The notes below the pieces were generated by a model, which ran no database searches, was not told where the DNA came from, and worked only from the letters and a program-made list of their open reading frames with translations. A stretch of 64,000 bases of DNA from NCBI RefSeq assembly GCF_014839805.1, contig NC_051118.1:7432391-7496390 (forward strand). The letters run 5' to 3'. The stretch is from Manduca sexta. Its lineage: Eukaryota; Arthropoda; Insecta; Lepidoptera; Sphingidae. Positions 24,598 through 35,772 of this stretch are shown piece by piece (positions within the stretch are counted from its first letter, which is position 1; every line of letters begins with the position of its first letter). The position numbers and the translations under genes are program-made.

Positions 24598-25211
24598 ACA
24601 AAAATGCGACAGAAATATAAATCACCTTGGACTAATAAGAAATTATAACAAAGATGTTATTTAAACATCGCGTCTATTCAAGAGTTAGATTGCCAGTAAC
24701 GATTTCAATTACCACCGCGCCGCTGATTGCGCTAATTGGCCGATTTGTTCAGACGACGCAGGGTCAAATCGTATAAGGTCGCGTGCGGTTTCTGATGTTG
24801 ATGTTCGCGAATATTGCGGTGTAATTTGAACTTTAAAGCTGAAGAGTATTGAATTTTGTTTGGATGCGTTAATCTGAATTACTGGCATCTATGATTCCAT
24901 GGCGGCCAATATCAACGGAGATCAGCCACGTACGCAGGACATATAGTGTACAAGTGTGTGCGCAATACGCAAGCACTCTATGTACTTCACTCTCATAGTT
25001 CGGTGAGACGGCGATCCGACATGACCGGAGAGAGATCCAAATTTAAGATCTTTAGGCTACTTTTCATCTACTATAATATTATGTCAACAAAAGAATGATG
25101 TCAATTGCTCAATAACCTGAATTATGCCGGCATGTTTGATCCCAAAGTGATATGATGAAGTTTTCACACAAATGTTTACGATCGCTTTTCAACCGAATAA
25201 CTATAATATAT

Positions 25212-25383
25212 AAATAATAAAAGCCTTGTATTTTATGCTGTCCCACTGCTGGGCACGTGCTTCCTCAACTACTCAGAGAGATCAGGCCTTAGTCCATTAC
25301 GCTGGCCTAGTGCGGACAGAGTTCACATACCCTCAAAATCGAATGTAGAATTCTTTAAGCATGTAGAGACCCTCATGATTTCA
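25212..25383 (-). mobile_element. B-family SINE, truncated
   Basis: TGTCCCACTGCTGGGCACG, CAGGCCTTAGTCCATTACGC and CTGGCCTAGTGCGGACAG. The head with the promoter boxes is missing. Confidence 0.75.
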
Positions 25384-26149
25384 TTACTGCGAAGTCCAAA
25401 TCTATATCTACGCGCGAACCAAAGTTGTTACAAATATTCAATAACCACGAAACAATAAGAAAATCTGTTCGCACTTTTCAGAACATTGTGTATTTATGTT
25501 AGTTCGGTGCGTGCCAAATTTTTTCAACAGCCGTCGGGAACTGGGGCAGCGGCGGCCGTTGAACTGGTAACAGCTGATCGCGTTGGCGGAATAATTTTAT
25601 CTCTATGGAAATTTGGAATTATTTTATTTAGGTATTTTAGGAAGGGTCTAGTTCCCTTAGGGTTCATACACGTTTTTAAACGCTAAATATGCCCACACAT
25701 CACACGCATCGTTTTTAAACGTGTCTTAAGTTTTTACAAAAAGCGTGTGCTTCGACCTTAAGTTATAAGTAATGTAATAAAACGAACAACTTACTCGTCA
25801 GGTCATTCAATTATATAAATACTATCAGTTGAAATAATAGACTAGCTCGTGTCATTTCCTAGCTTCACAAAGTGCGTAATGAGATTACGTACACGCAGTA
25901 AAGTGATTAAACGTCCGTCTGCGGCGGTCTTCTGTTTATTCACCCTTACTGGATATAAGACGTATATATTTTTGCTACTCTAATAAATCTTTGTAATCTA
26001 TTAGATGTCTAATATGTCTCTTTTATTCCCAATAGGGTATTTTCCTATTTTTGATTTTGTATACATGTGAGTAAGGATCAATGATGATACTTCGTTATAT
26101 TGTTGTCTACCCTTCGACGAGTAAAGCGCGGTGGAGTCGGGTGACGTTG

Positions 26150-26345
26150 TTTATTTATTTTTTTTATTACTTTAAATCTGTAGACGAGCTTGCCGTTCGC
26201 CTGATAGTAAGCTATACGACCACCCATAAACAGTAGAAACACTATCCAACACCTTGAATTACAAAGTATTGTTTGGTATTCCACTGCGCTCGCTATCCTG
26301 AGGCATGAGATGTTAAGTCTTGTTTTGTCCAGTAGTTACTTTAGT
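26150..26345. repeat. D-family dispersed repeat
   Basis: GACGAGCTTGCCGTTCGCCT, CACCTTGAATTACAAAGTAT and CCACTGCGCTCGCTATCCTG match 58259-58445 closely. Confidence 0.75.
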
Positions 26346-26752
26346 TATTTTTTTTTCCAAATTTATTATGGCCTTCAAGGTGTAACGTATAACGGGTTTA
26401 TTTGTGGCAGAGGGCGCGTGGTCACGTTCTAGTAACTTGGGGTTCGAATACCGGATAGAAAACGGTTACTTTAGGGTTAACACTTATAAAGAATAGCTTT
26501 GTCAAATATAAGCTTTGAAATAACAATGTATCTATATCTATATATGTATCTATATTACCATTTAAATCATACAGCTATACCACTAGCACGAATATTACGA
26601 TACGACTTATAGGTACTAATAATGTGCATAAATGCGGTCTGGAAGTCGTACTAATAATAATTAGATTTTACATCAATTACAAAAGGGAAGCCGGCAGGAA
26701 TCGTGTTATATGGAATCTTGTGGTTTTTACATTAAGACTTTTATTGAACTAG

Positions 26753-27015
26753 CAGTGGCGAAGGCTGAAAGTTTTCAAAATGTAAACCGTTGCAAAAACA
26801 ATGCCGTAGTATATCGCAACCAACAGAAAACATAAACTAAGATAAACGTAATTAAACAAATGTAATTTGCAATGTCTGAAAAGGACTACTAAGACATAAG
26901 AACATAAAATGTAACAACAGCAATTATTATACACTTAGTAAGCAAATAAATAAATAAATAAAAAATCCTAAAAGGGAAGACGGTAGGAATCAGGTAGTAA
27001 GACGCTTCGTCACTG
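26753..27015. mobile_element. CAGTGGCGAAGG-type MITE, longer variant
   Basis: CAGTGGCGAAGGCTGA at the left, CGCTTCGTCACTG at the right. Its right-hand 95 bases of flanking DNA are shared with the copy at 60.0 kb. A half copy lies just before it at 26578-26725. Confidence 0.65.
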
Positions 27016-27354
27016 TGAGATAGTATGAAGCAAAATATTGCACCGTTTCCAAGTGCAAGACAGAGTCATATTTACCTTTAATGTATTTTTTTCCCTATTT
27101 CGTAATGGTTAGTGGTTAAAACTAGAGACAAAACCGCATCACCTTGACAGCGCGAAAACTGCCGCGTTGACCCACTGCCGAGTTTTAGCGAGCCAAAGTA
27201 GTTTAGTAGGGTTGCCAAGATTATAAAAAGTTTTTCGGAGTTGTTAAAATACAGCGGTTTTGGATTTAACGGTAATAAAATTGGAATATTAGTAGATAAT
27301 CTATATCTATATACTATTATATAAAGCTGAAGAGTTTGTTTGTTTGAACGCGCT

Positions 27355-27846
27355 AATCTCATGAACTACCGGTCCAAATAGAAAAATTCTTTTTGCGTTG
27401 GATAGCCCTTTGTTCGTGGAGTGCTATAGGCTATATATCATCACGCTATACCCAATAGGAGTGGAGCAGTAATGGCTAATCTCAGGAACTACCGATCCAA
27501 ACTGAAAAAATATTTTTACGTTGGATAGCCTTTTGTTCGTGGAGTGCTATAAGCTATATATCATCACGCTATACCCAATAGGAGCGGAGCAGTAATGGCT
27601 AATCTCAGGAACTACCGATTCGGACTGAAAAATTCTTTTTGTGTTGAATAGTCCTTTGTTTGTGGAGTGCTCAAAGATATATATCATCACGCTATGACCA
27701 ATATGAGCGGAGCAGTAATGGCTAATCTCAGGAACTACCGGTTTCAACTGAAAAAATCGTTTTGTGTTGCATAGCTCTTTATTTGTGGAGCGCTATAGGC
27801 TATATATCATCACGCTATGACCAATAGGAGCGGAGCAGTTATGAAA
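27355..27846. repeat. tandem array, four units of 123 bp
   Basis: AATCTCA(G/T)GAACTACCG starts units at 27355, 27478, 27601 and 27724, exactly 123 bases apart. Each unit contains GCTATATATCATCACGCTAT and ends GCGGAGCAGTAATGGCT or similar. An open frame inside (27547-27747, minus) is a by-product of the array. Confidence 0.92.
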
Positions 27847-27980
27847 CATGTTGCAAAAACGGGGAAAAATTATTAGTTTTGAGAGCTTCCGTTGCGTGCG
27901 CTGCGTAAACGGTTAAAGTTATGCAACAATGATGTATGACGGGATTGTTCCTTTTAAAAAGTTCTAAAAAATATATTATA

Positions 27981-28180
27981 CAACAAAGTCCCCCGCTACA
28001 TCTGTCTGCCTGAACGTGTTAAACTCAAAAACTATCCAACGTATTAAGATGAAATTTGGTATGGAGACAGTTTGAGACCCTGGGAAGAACATAGGCTCCC
28101 GGGAAACTACTACTTTTGTAACGGAAAACTTTAGCCTGAAAAACTTTATAACGCGGGCGGAGCCGCGGGCAGAAACTTGT
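27981..28180 (+). mobile_element. H-family Helitron/RTE-like tail following the tandem array
   Basis: CAAAGTCCCCCGCTACATCT, AACTCAAAAACTATCCAACG, TTTGAGACCCTGGGAAG and GCGGGCGGAGCCGCGGGC. It lies 135 bases after the 123-bp array, which may be internal sequence of the same element. Confidence 0.6.
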
Positions 28181-29004
28181 GCATTATATTTCAGTAGGAA
28201 TGTTTTAGTTTGACGACTTGACTTAAGATTTAATTGTCACAATTTGATAACGATGTTAGACGATATAATGCGATCTAGATTTTCAGTGATTCTATGATAA
28301 TCAAACACTAAAAAATATTTTTCTGCTATTAATAAAATAATAAACCTATTATAAAAATCGCATAATATCTAAATTATACAATAAATTCTAAAAGCTTGTT
28401 CCACAAGTTTTAAGTGAATTTGAATTGACAGTTATTTTAAACACCTAATTTAATGTAGATAGTAACTCATTTTATTGCCGTTTATTTTGGAGCATAAATT
28501 GGAGTGTGACTTTTGTATTTCGTCGGTTTATACATCTATGTGACGAGTAGCATTTACTAAGAAGTTGTGAAACACGTCCTAGAAATAATGAACACTAAAT
28601 AAAACATCACAATAAGGTTGGCAACCCTACATCGTTGCCGGTGTCCAGTGAGTGATTCGCCTCAGTCGCCGCTTATCGGATTGTCTGAGGGGCTTCCGTG
28701 TGAGCTTAGAAGGGGCCAGTTTTAAATGTCGCCAATAAACTCAGATTGTTTTTATTTATTAAAAACGTCTGGCAAAGAAAGCTTTAACATACAGCCGCGT
28801 GTGCTAATATAATAAGGAGAATCAGGGGATCAGAAGGGGCGAAATGTATACCTATTAAAATTGTAAGTTAACTATGGGCTCCGTAAAAATTAATGTTCTT
28901 TACTTATTCTGAAAGATTTGGATTACAGCTCATTTGATGTGTCTAGTATAACATCTATCTATATTTTATTCATTTATCTTATGAAACGGAAATTGAAAGA
29001 AAAA

Positions 29005-29180
29005 AATATAAATTGCCTGCGGGACTGCCCTTGTCAAAGTTTTTCCGGGATAAAAAGTAACCTATAACACTTAGGAGTAATGTAGCTTCTTACTAGTGAG
29101 AAAAAATCAAAATCGGTTCAGTAGTTCCCGAGATTAGTGCGTTCAAACAAACTCTACGTTTATGTATTAGTATAGACGTA
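29005..29180 (-). mobile_element. H-family Helitron/RTE-like tail
   Basis: TTTTTCCGGGATAAAAAGTA, CACTTAGGAGTAATGTAGC, AATCGGTTCAGTAGTTCCCG and a terminal TATTAGTATAGACG. Confidence 0.55.
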
Positions 29181-29970
29181 TAGGTATGGGTGTTGCTAAC
29201 TTTGAATATTTCGTGGCAAAACAGGTGATACTATTTTAATTGTTGTCGGCCAAAATAAAACAACATGAAAATAGATGTATTAATTAATTAATTACCCGAT
29301 AATTATCAAATTCAACTAAGGCCTTGCCGTTTCTTGGTATCGATGTTATTTTAGTGCATTGTGTTTATCTAGATGACTACAATCTACTTAATATTTGGTA
29401 TCATTGACGTCAAAGGTGTAGAATCGAATGGAAAATAAAGTGTGAGAGAAAGGGGAATCTAATGATTTTTAAGTATCTTTAAATGATTTTAATGTTATGA
29501 CACGAGCTAACTGCCGCCAGATGGTTAAAAGGACCGTCCATAAACAGTGCAAATCAGAACTTTGGATTAAAAAACTTAAATGCACTTTAATCTGGTGATT
29601 ATGATTTTATTTGCTACTCGGAACATTGTCCCGGCCAGCATCAGCTGAGCTGGATCCTATTACCTCTATAATTGTACAATATTGCTGTATTTAATAATAA
29701 TAGATGTAAGTAAAATAGGGAATAAACGGATTTTTTATTTTAAAAAACACTTTGTTGCATTCCACGGTGCTCGTCATACTGAAATAAGATCATTGATCGC
29801 CCCTCTTCAAATGAACCAAAAAAACGCGACTCGTATGTCGATGGTTTGATTTTGATATTTGTTGATCGAGAGTCTAATGCATGCTTTAGTCTCTCAAAAA
29901 ATCCCAAAACGACACGGAGTCGTGTCGCATTTTGTTGACACAGTCTAATAATGTGTAAACACAACCTCCA

Positions 29971-30184
29971 AACCTTTACTCCTGTAGGGCAGAGGTGCCA
30001 CCAACCAGACAAACGCCGTGTAAGTTCCGTCCCATGTGATAGTTGCCAAGCCTGTCGCCGTATCGGGTGCTTCACACTTCGGACTGATACTGAGTAGAAA
30101 ACGCAATATCACTTTGTCCAACCCAGGACCTTAGAGCTGTGGTCGTACCGCGTACGCAATACAAATACGCCATCCATGCAGTCT
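29971..30184 (-). mobile_element. A-family SINE, diverged
   Basis: GGGCAGAGGTGCCACCAACC, CCGTATCGGGTGCTTCACAC and TCACTTTGTCCAACCCAGG are the inverted body. The 111-codon minus frame over it is not a gene. Confidence 0.7.
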
Positions 30185-30753
30185 GGTTTTATTGCTTCTT
30201 CATTGGACGTGATTGCGGAAGAATAACCTAACGGACCTTAAACAGTAACCTCTTTATTTAATATCCAATCATGACTCCACTCAACGCCTCTAACTAGATA
30301 ATATACTATACCATAAAACAATTGACAACCGTGTATTTCATAATCAAATCAATTTGATTGTAGTTGGTCGTGATGTGATGCAAGTGTATGTAGTACTTGA
30401 GAATAAGGCGATCTATTTTAAAGACGTTCTTACTGTTCACATATTGTTTGCTAAAAAAAATATGTATTAGTATAGGTCATTTTTTCCACAACGGCTTGCT
30501 TTACCGTCTTTTGACTGGAGTGTTGCGGGTAAACGGTACTGATCCAAGGACCTTCCCCGACGCTATCCATCGTAGTGTGCGTGTGCACCGATGCTGCTCA
30601 TGCGCAATGTAAGTGATTAGGGAAAGTGATGGGACGCGTCTTCATGAATGAAATGATTTATACTTGCGGTATGATAATCTATTTAAAGACATTCACATGA
30701 TTATCGTTTTTCCTTTTAAATATCGTTTAGTTCACGTGAGGCGAATATGCTTA

Positions 30754-30864
30754 CCCCCTTATTCATAGACTTTTTTATCTAAGTGCGTAGACCTAGGGTC
30801 GTTGTGATTGGCTAATATTAAGATACAACAATGAAGGCTGCCATGAAGGTCTATGAATAAAGGG
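30754..30864. mobile_element. 111-bp PIF/Harbinger-like MITE with TTA target duplication
   Basis: CCCCCTTATTCATAGAC at the left and GTCTATGAATAAAGGG at the right are near-perfect inverted repeats. TTA stands on both sides (30751-30753 and 30865-30867), the target size typical of PIF/Harbinger. Confidence 0.75.
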
Positions 30865-31346
30865 TTAGAGTTTACCAATTAACTTTTTAATCTGGTGTAC
30901 TAACTTAAACCGTTTGGCTCTCTTCGACGCATATAGGTCAGTATCCATTTTATCTCCGATTGTGAGTCAGTCTGTTTTCCTAATAGTAGGCTCTGATAAA
31001 GATGGCAATAATTTGATTAATTCCTCTAGGGCCCCCACAACTCTCTACCGCCCTGCTTTTTCGAAACACTCCGGTACCATTCATGCAGTTGACAAAACTG
31101 GCCAACATATCACATAACTGTCACCAAAACAAATTGTGCTGTTTTGTCCACAAGTTATGTATGTTTTGTATACATATATGTGTGAAACCGGACATGTGTG
31201 CGTGTGTAGTTCTGTTGATTGGTTCAATCGACTCGTCCGTGAGGACGTTGCACTCTGGCTTAAACCGTTTTTAATTTTAATGGCGGGTGTGTGAAAATTT
31301 TGTATGAATGTTTTGAGATATTACGATTATTTACATACAACTTTAC

Positions 31347-31640
31347 TTAATGGTCTCTAAAGACAGCCTTAGGGGACGGTGAACCTGGTAACCGTCCGGG
31401 GCTTCGCGCAGTGCCTTGAAGAACTTTTTTTATGATCTTACCGATGAAAATGTTGAAATCGGAGAACTTTTTTGGTTTTCCTGGGAACTTACGTCCTTTT
31501 TTATCACTTTCGCCTGGGGCCTCGTGTCGTTTAAGGCCGCCACTAGTAATATCTAATTCTTGAGTTGAGCTAGCTCGTCTAGGAGCGTTGTGCAGGCTAT
31601 ATTGTTTCGTATTGAAAGAAAGTATTGTAAAACTTAACAT
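31347..31640 (-). pseudogene. short ORF with histone H2B-like first helix, probably truncated
   Basis: This minus-strand ORF of 97 codons (ATG at 31640) lies inside shot intron 1. The N-terminal half is Ser/Thr/Lys-rich, ending in a basic run (DKKGRKFPGKPKK). It is followed by FSDFNIFIGKIIKKVL, where FNIFIGKIIKKV aligns position by position with YSIYIYKVLKQV, the first histone-fold helix of H2B (Ile, Ile, Lys, Lys and Val identical; the rest mostly conservative). After this comes an unusual Gly/Pro/Ser insert, then SPKAVFRDH, which could correspond to the SSKAM start of helix 2, and a stop. The central and C-terminal helices are missing, so it cannot make a complete histone fold. It may be a decayed copy of a divergent H2B-like gene or a coincidence. 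The similarity was judged from memory only. Confidence 0.25.
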
Positions 31641-31689
31641 TCTACATCTGATGGTGTCGTGTTTAGTATTCAAAATTTCTTGGTAGTTT

Positions 31690-31870
31690 ACTCGAGAACA
31701 GTTTTGTATATTTATTTGAACGTGCTTATCACAGGACTACTACGATTGAAAAATTCTACCCTCATAGAAAGCTGCATTACTCTTAGGTGCTATAGGCTAC
31801 TTTTTATCCCAATAAAATATTTATCCCGGAAAAAAAATCACTCGAGCGGAGTCATAGGCAAAAGTTAGTC
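31690..31870 (+). mobile_element. H-family Helitron/RTE-like tail, degraded
   Basis: GAACGTGCTTATCACAGGAC, GTGCTATAGGCTACTTTTTA, CCCGGAAAAAAAATCACTCG and GGCAAAAGTTAGT. Confidence 0.5.
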
Positions 31871-32300
31871 ATCTATAAAAAAATTGGATAATACTTTCTT
31901 TTCGATAAGGTTCGATATGATCATGAACATTCGTGACGCTTACCATAAAACAATTATGCTTATATCACCATTAATTTTAATAATAATCAACACAAGATGT
32001 CCATTACCGATCCGTTTCGGTCTCATCAGATCCTGTACCATACTAGGTTACAAACTAATGACTCCGCTGACGTATTTAGGTCCTAAGTGACATGCAGTGG
32101 CATCACGTCATTTGCATCGGACTGGCACTAATGATTCATGTTGGCGTTGTCATTTGTCATCGCTGCCACTTAGCGGCGTGCGGGGCTTCTTCAAGGCATT
32201 TCGTTGTCGGCGCATGCGAGTTGGGAGAATCGTAATGGGAGATGTTACTGAGTGGCGTCGCCGGGGGGAATGGAAGCGAAGCTGCCTCCGTCCTGAATAC

Positions 32301-32446
32301 AACACTACATTATACCATGGATACTTTATACTTCATGGGACTGAATAAAATTTGCAGGTCGTCGCCGGGAGTGTCCCCCCCCCTAAATTTAACACTACAT
32401 TCTACCATGGTTACTTTATAGTTCATGGGACCTAATCAAATTTGCA
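32301..32446. repeat. direct repeat, two units 90 bp apart
   Basis: AACACTACATTATACCATGG at 32301 and AACACTACATTCTACCATGG at 32391. Both copies continue to AAATTTGCA with few changes. Each is preceded by GTCGCCGGG. Confidence 0.85.
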
Positions 32447-32518
32447 ACATGCCCACTTCCCTCGGATTTTCAAACTTTGAGATGATGAGACCACCTCAAT
32501 GAGTTAAATTCTGACTAC

Positions 32519-32755
32519 GCCCATATCCGCCCGGATAGGTGCCACCGTACACAAGGTGTTAAAACCCGCCATACTGGCCCACGTAAGTGTGTCGCATTCC
32601 AGGATCAGCCTGTGTATATGCGTTTTCAACAGGCCGGCATAATTGTGTCGACTGCCGAGGGGTAATCATCTCTCATCAGTCGACATTCTATTGGTCCCCA
32701 CTCCACTTACCATCAGGTGCTGTGGGGTCACTTTGCCGTGGCAGCGAAAAAAATT
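32519..32755 (+). mobile_element. C-family SINE-like repeat
   Basis: CCACCGTACACAAGGTGTTA, CTGCCGAGGGGTAATCATCT and CATCAGGTGCTGTGGGGTCA recur at 46.76 kb. The head contains no clear pol III boxes. Confidence 0.65.
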
Positions 32756-33217
32756 GTTTACTTTATTTCAAGTAATACACAGGTCTAAGATAACAAGTTT
32801 ATAATCCCGTCCTATCTAGTTATATTAATGGCCATGTTAATTAAGACACTCCATCCGCACGCTAGATAAATACGGGAATGCCTAGATTTAGATCTAGACC
32901 TGTCTGACTATTCTGTGTTGTGTCTACGTTAGTTTTGTTGGAAATATTTTGTTTTTGCATGATTGGTCTAGAATTTCGATAAATGATGTTTTTAACTTTA
33001 ATGTGTTAAAAGGTAAAATGTGTCTTGATTATTATGTTTTTGAGTAACTTCTAATAATGTAGTCGTGGAATTAGGAGTGGTTTCTGTGTAAAATCATCAG
33101 TTAACTAAAATTTATTCAAAATTTCCCATTTGTAACGTAACCTAATTTTTAAAAAAAAAATTGTTGAGATTTGGTTGACAAAGCTATGCGTAGACTATTA
33201 CAAAAAAATTCAAATGT

Positions 33218-33345
33218 CCCCCGTGATCATGAAGGCTAAAGTCTTTAAAACGTAAGGATAAAATTATAATGTAAAAAACAGAGATAAAATCCGTAAAATA
33301 GTTTTATTTCAATGTCTAACATTCGCGTAAACATAACAAATTATT
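33218..33345 (-). repeat. F-family dispersed repeat
   Basis: CCGTGATCATGAAGGCT, AAACGTAAGGATAAAATTAT, CCGTAAAATAGTTTTATTTC and CTAACATTCGCGTAAACATA. Confidence 0.7.
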
Positions 33346-33682
33346 ATACAAACACTCCCTTAACTAATATCGCCTCTACCCCCCCGTCAATAAGGCGTAC
33401 ATTACGAAACAATTAAACGCCACACGCTAACACCCGGTCACTTCCGATCCGCAAATATTTTGGCATATGTCTAGCCACTACCGGCGTGGTATTAATAGCA
33501 CATAAGGACGCAATCCGTCACTGTTCAAGTTCGTTCAACTCGGGAACATGTGGGATTCGCAGGGATTTGGGGGATTCGGGGTGTTGACGATGAGCCAGTA
33601 CTCAACCAGTTGAAATTAAAAAGGCGTTATAAGAAAAATATTTATTCACATAATACGAATATTTCACATACGACGAAAAACT

Positions 33683-33997
33683 CTCGAGAGCCTAGTTGGT
33701 TGTGGAACGGTGTCGAGACGAATGTCCGCAGGTTCAAAACACAAGGGCACACAAGACTTTGCTAAAAATTATGTGTGTATACTTTGTGAATATCGCTTGC
33801 TTTAACGACGAAGGAAAAATATCGTGAGGAAGCCTGCATACCTGATAAGTTCTCTATAGGAATTTCGAATGTGTGTGAAGTCTACTAATCCGCACTAGGC
33901 CAGCGTGGTGGACTAAGGCCTAATCCCTCTCAGTAGTAGAGGAGGCCCGTGCCCAGCAGTGGGACAGTATATAATACAGGTGTGATATTATTATAAT
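33683..33997 (+). mobile_element. B-family SINE with 14-bp target-site duplication (one mismatch)
   Basis: The head AGAGCCTAGTTGGTTGTGGA and B box AGGTTCAAAAC-like sequence are followed by the complete body ending in ATACAGGTGTGATATTATTA. TACGACGAAAAACT (33669-33682) and TACGACGAATAACT (33998-34011) flank it. Confidence 0.88.
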
Positions 33998-34120
33998 TAC
34001 GACGAATAACTACCAAGTGACAAATAAGTACGAAAAAAAAACATTTTATCGAGCGATCGGAATTTAAATAATTAAAAAACAAAACTAAATTTTACTAAAA
34101 AGTATTTGCGTCGCCGACAC

Positions 34121-34420
34121 GGGGGATTTGGGTAGTGGGATTCGAAGGTTAACATTTGTGTGGCGTTAAAGGGATATTGGTTAGGGCGATTCGGAGAGAT
34201 GTAGGTTGTGGGAGTGTGTCGATATTAGGGAGTGAGAGTCGAATGGCGGGGTTTTAGTCGGTAGGACGGTTTATAGCGGCGAGTCCGGCAGAAATCCGCA
34301 AAGGGAATTCCACGTGATAAAAAAAAAGTTGTGGGAGTGTGTGAATTTTGGTAGCGGGATTCGGGGGATTTGAATAGAGGGATTGTGAGGGTTAACTTTT
34401 GTGTAACGTTAAAGGGATTT
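34121..34420. repeat. G-skewed locally duplicated segment
   Basis: GGTAGTGGGATTCG near 34131 and GGTAGCGGGATTCG near 34350 are each followed by a GTTAAC...GTTAAAGGGAT block. GTTGTGGGAGTGTGT occurs near 34205 and 34329. The strand is strongly G-rich over C. Confidence 0.55.
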
Positions 34421-34689
34421 CAAAGCAACTGGTGTTTTTACACGGACATAGAAAGTGACTACTGCTTCCTAGTAAGTTGAGTGGTGTTCATATAGAGGGC
34501 GACTAGAAAGTTCGAAGTCATTTGAGATTTCTGGAAGTCGAACCACATCCCTTAAAATTATTTACCTGTTTTTCTGGTATTTTGGGTATTTGTGAGCAGT
34601 GGATATCGCTAATCAAGTGATAAACCTATTCGGTTGCCTTAAAAACGGACAGTATATTAAAATGGCGAGAGATGATGATGTCGATGCAC

Positions 34690-34825
34690 CTCAGTCCGCC
34701 CCGTGACCGTGATGTCTGCAGTCCTCGAAACGACGAGAGAAAATTATAATATAAAAAACCGCGATAAAGTCTGCAAAATAGTTTTATTTCAAAGTCTAAC
34801 ATTCGCGTAAACATAAATTACTTAT
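34690..34825 (-). repeat. F-family dispersed repeat
   Basis: GTCTGCAGTCCTCGAAACGA, GAAAATTATAATATAAAAAA and CTAACATTCGCGTAAACATA, as in the copy 1.4 kb upstream. Confidence 0.7.
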
Positions 34826-35710
34826 CATCAAGTGTAGAGCTTACTTACGTACATACATAGTGACATTTTACAAATAGACGCGTCATAGACTAACAAAATT
34901 GCATATAAAAACAGCGCACTATTTACTATAGTCACATACTTGTACAGCCCTAGCAGCTCGCATTGATACGGCCCGAGCGTCGACCGCCGTGGCCATCTAG
35001 TTTATTGGTCTCTGGTCGCCATTACGGTCGAATAAAATGCATTTATTAGTTAAAAATAAGTTACATAGTGTATACTTATTACTAACGTATGATATAAAAC
35101 GTTTTTTTGTTTCACAGTTGGAGTATAATTTGTACATCGTCTAAAAACACGGGAAGGCATTTTATTTATAAAAATACAAGAAGTTAGTAAGCCGACTAGC
35201 CGCGACAGTGGTTGGAGGTTGACTAAGTGAATGTCGGGCAATTACCTTGCTTTCGTCTTGCTAATATTAAGCTCGGAAAACGTATCTATGTAATAAAAAC
35301 ATCTGAGGTTATACATAAATAGTTCAACGCCAACGAGCAAAGGAAGCGCGAACCTAATATTTTATCCCTTGAGCGTTTATTGTAGGGAAGCTATAATTCA
35401 TTGATAACGGAGCATTCATCTCCACGTCTACAGACTGTCTGGTGGTGGTGGCCACATTGTATATGGAATATGGCTGTGAGCCAAATATTTTAGTTATAAA
35501 AAGAAACATTCACGTCGAATTGATAACCTTCTCCTTTTTTTAAGTCGGTTAAAAATATGGGCGAGTAACGATGAAGAGATGTAAAGAATGTGTGTGATAA
35601 GTGCTAGGTGTTTATTTTCGGTTGGTTTTTAGTTAAATCCTCTTTCTGACGTTAGACCTAAGGTTATTTTGTATAATTATGTTACTTATTTGTTTTTTTG
35701 TCTATTTCAG

Positions 35711-35772
35711 ATGAAAGGGACGCGATCCAAAAGAAAACATTCACAAAATGGGTCAACAAACATCTCAAAAAG
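35711..35772 (+). CDS. shot: shot coding exon 2, start of CH1 (actin-binding signature 1)
   Basis: This 62-base exon lies between the acceptor TCTATTTCAG and the donor GTAAGA. It completes Asp59 and adds 20 residues, [20 protein letters not shown]. It carries the first actinin-type actin-binding signature (Q-K-K-T-F-T-x-W-x-N-x-x-L), which forms the first helix of the CH1 domain in spectraplakins, plectin, spectrin and alpha-actinin. CH1 together with CH2 binds F-actin. The phase is 1 in and 0 out, matching both neighbours. It is one of the most conserved parts of the family, so the call does not depend on length. An open frame continues to 35999 into the intron, but the coding similarity stops at the donor. 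Confidence 0.95.

Larger units (their letters stand above)
21179..35710 (+). other. shot: shot intron 1 (about 14.5 kb)
   Basis: The intron runs from the GTACAA donor to the TCTATTTCAG acceptor. It holds the pogo-like MITE (21796-22376), SINEs of families A and B, RTE-like tails, the 123-bp tandem array, a PIF-like MITE, the H2B-like remnant and a 90-bp-period duplication. The stretch 30.2-30.75 kb showed nothing I could name. Confidence 0.85.

Noticed and set aside
27547..27747. Open frame with an internally repeated peptide
   Set aside because: The peptide repeat simply reflects the 123-bp tandem DNA array.
27206..28628. TAGGGTTGCCA and TGGCAACCCTA as ends of one 1.4-kb hAT element
   Set aside because: The flanking 8-mers do not match and unrelated repeats lie between; they are more likely ends of two separate fragments.
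29740..30075. 111-codon minus-strand open frame
   Set aside because: Much of it is the inverted body of a diverged A-family SINE (29971-30184).
31231..31250. GTCCGTGAGGAC hairpin reminiscent of hammerhead ribozyme stem II
   Set aside because: The CUGANGA and GAAA core bases are not present around it and no stems I and III are visible, so it is probably coincidental.
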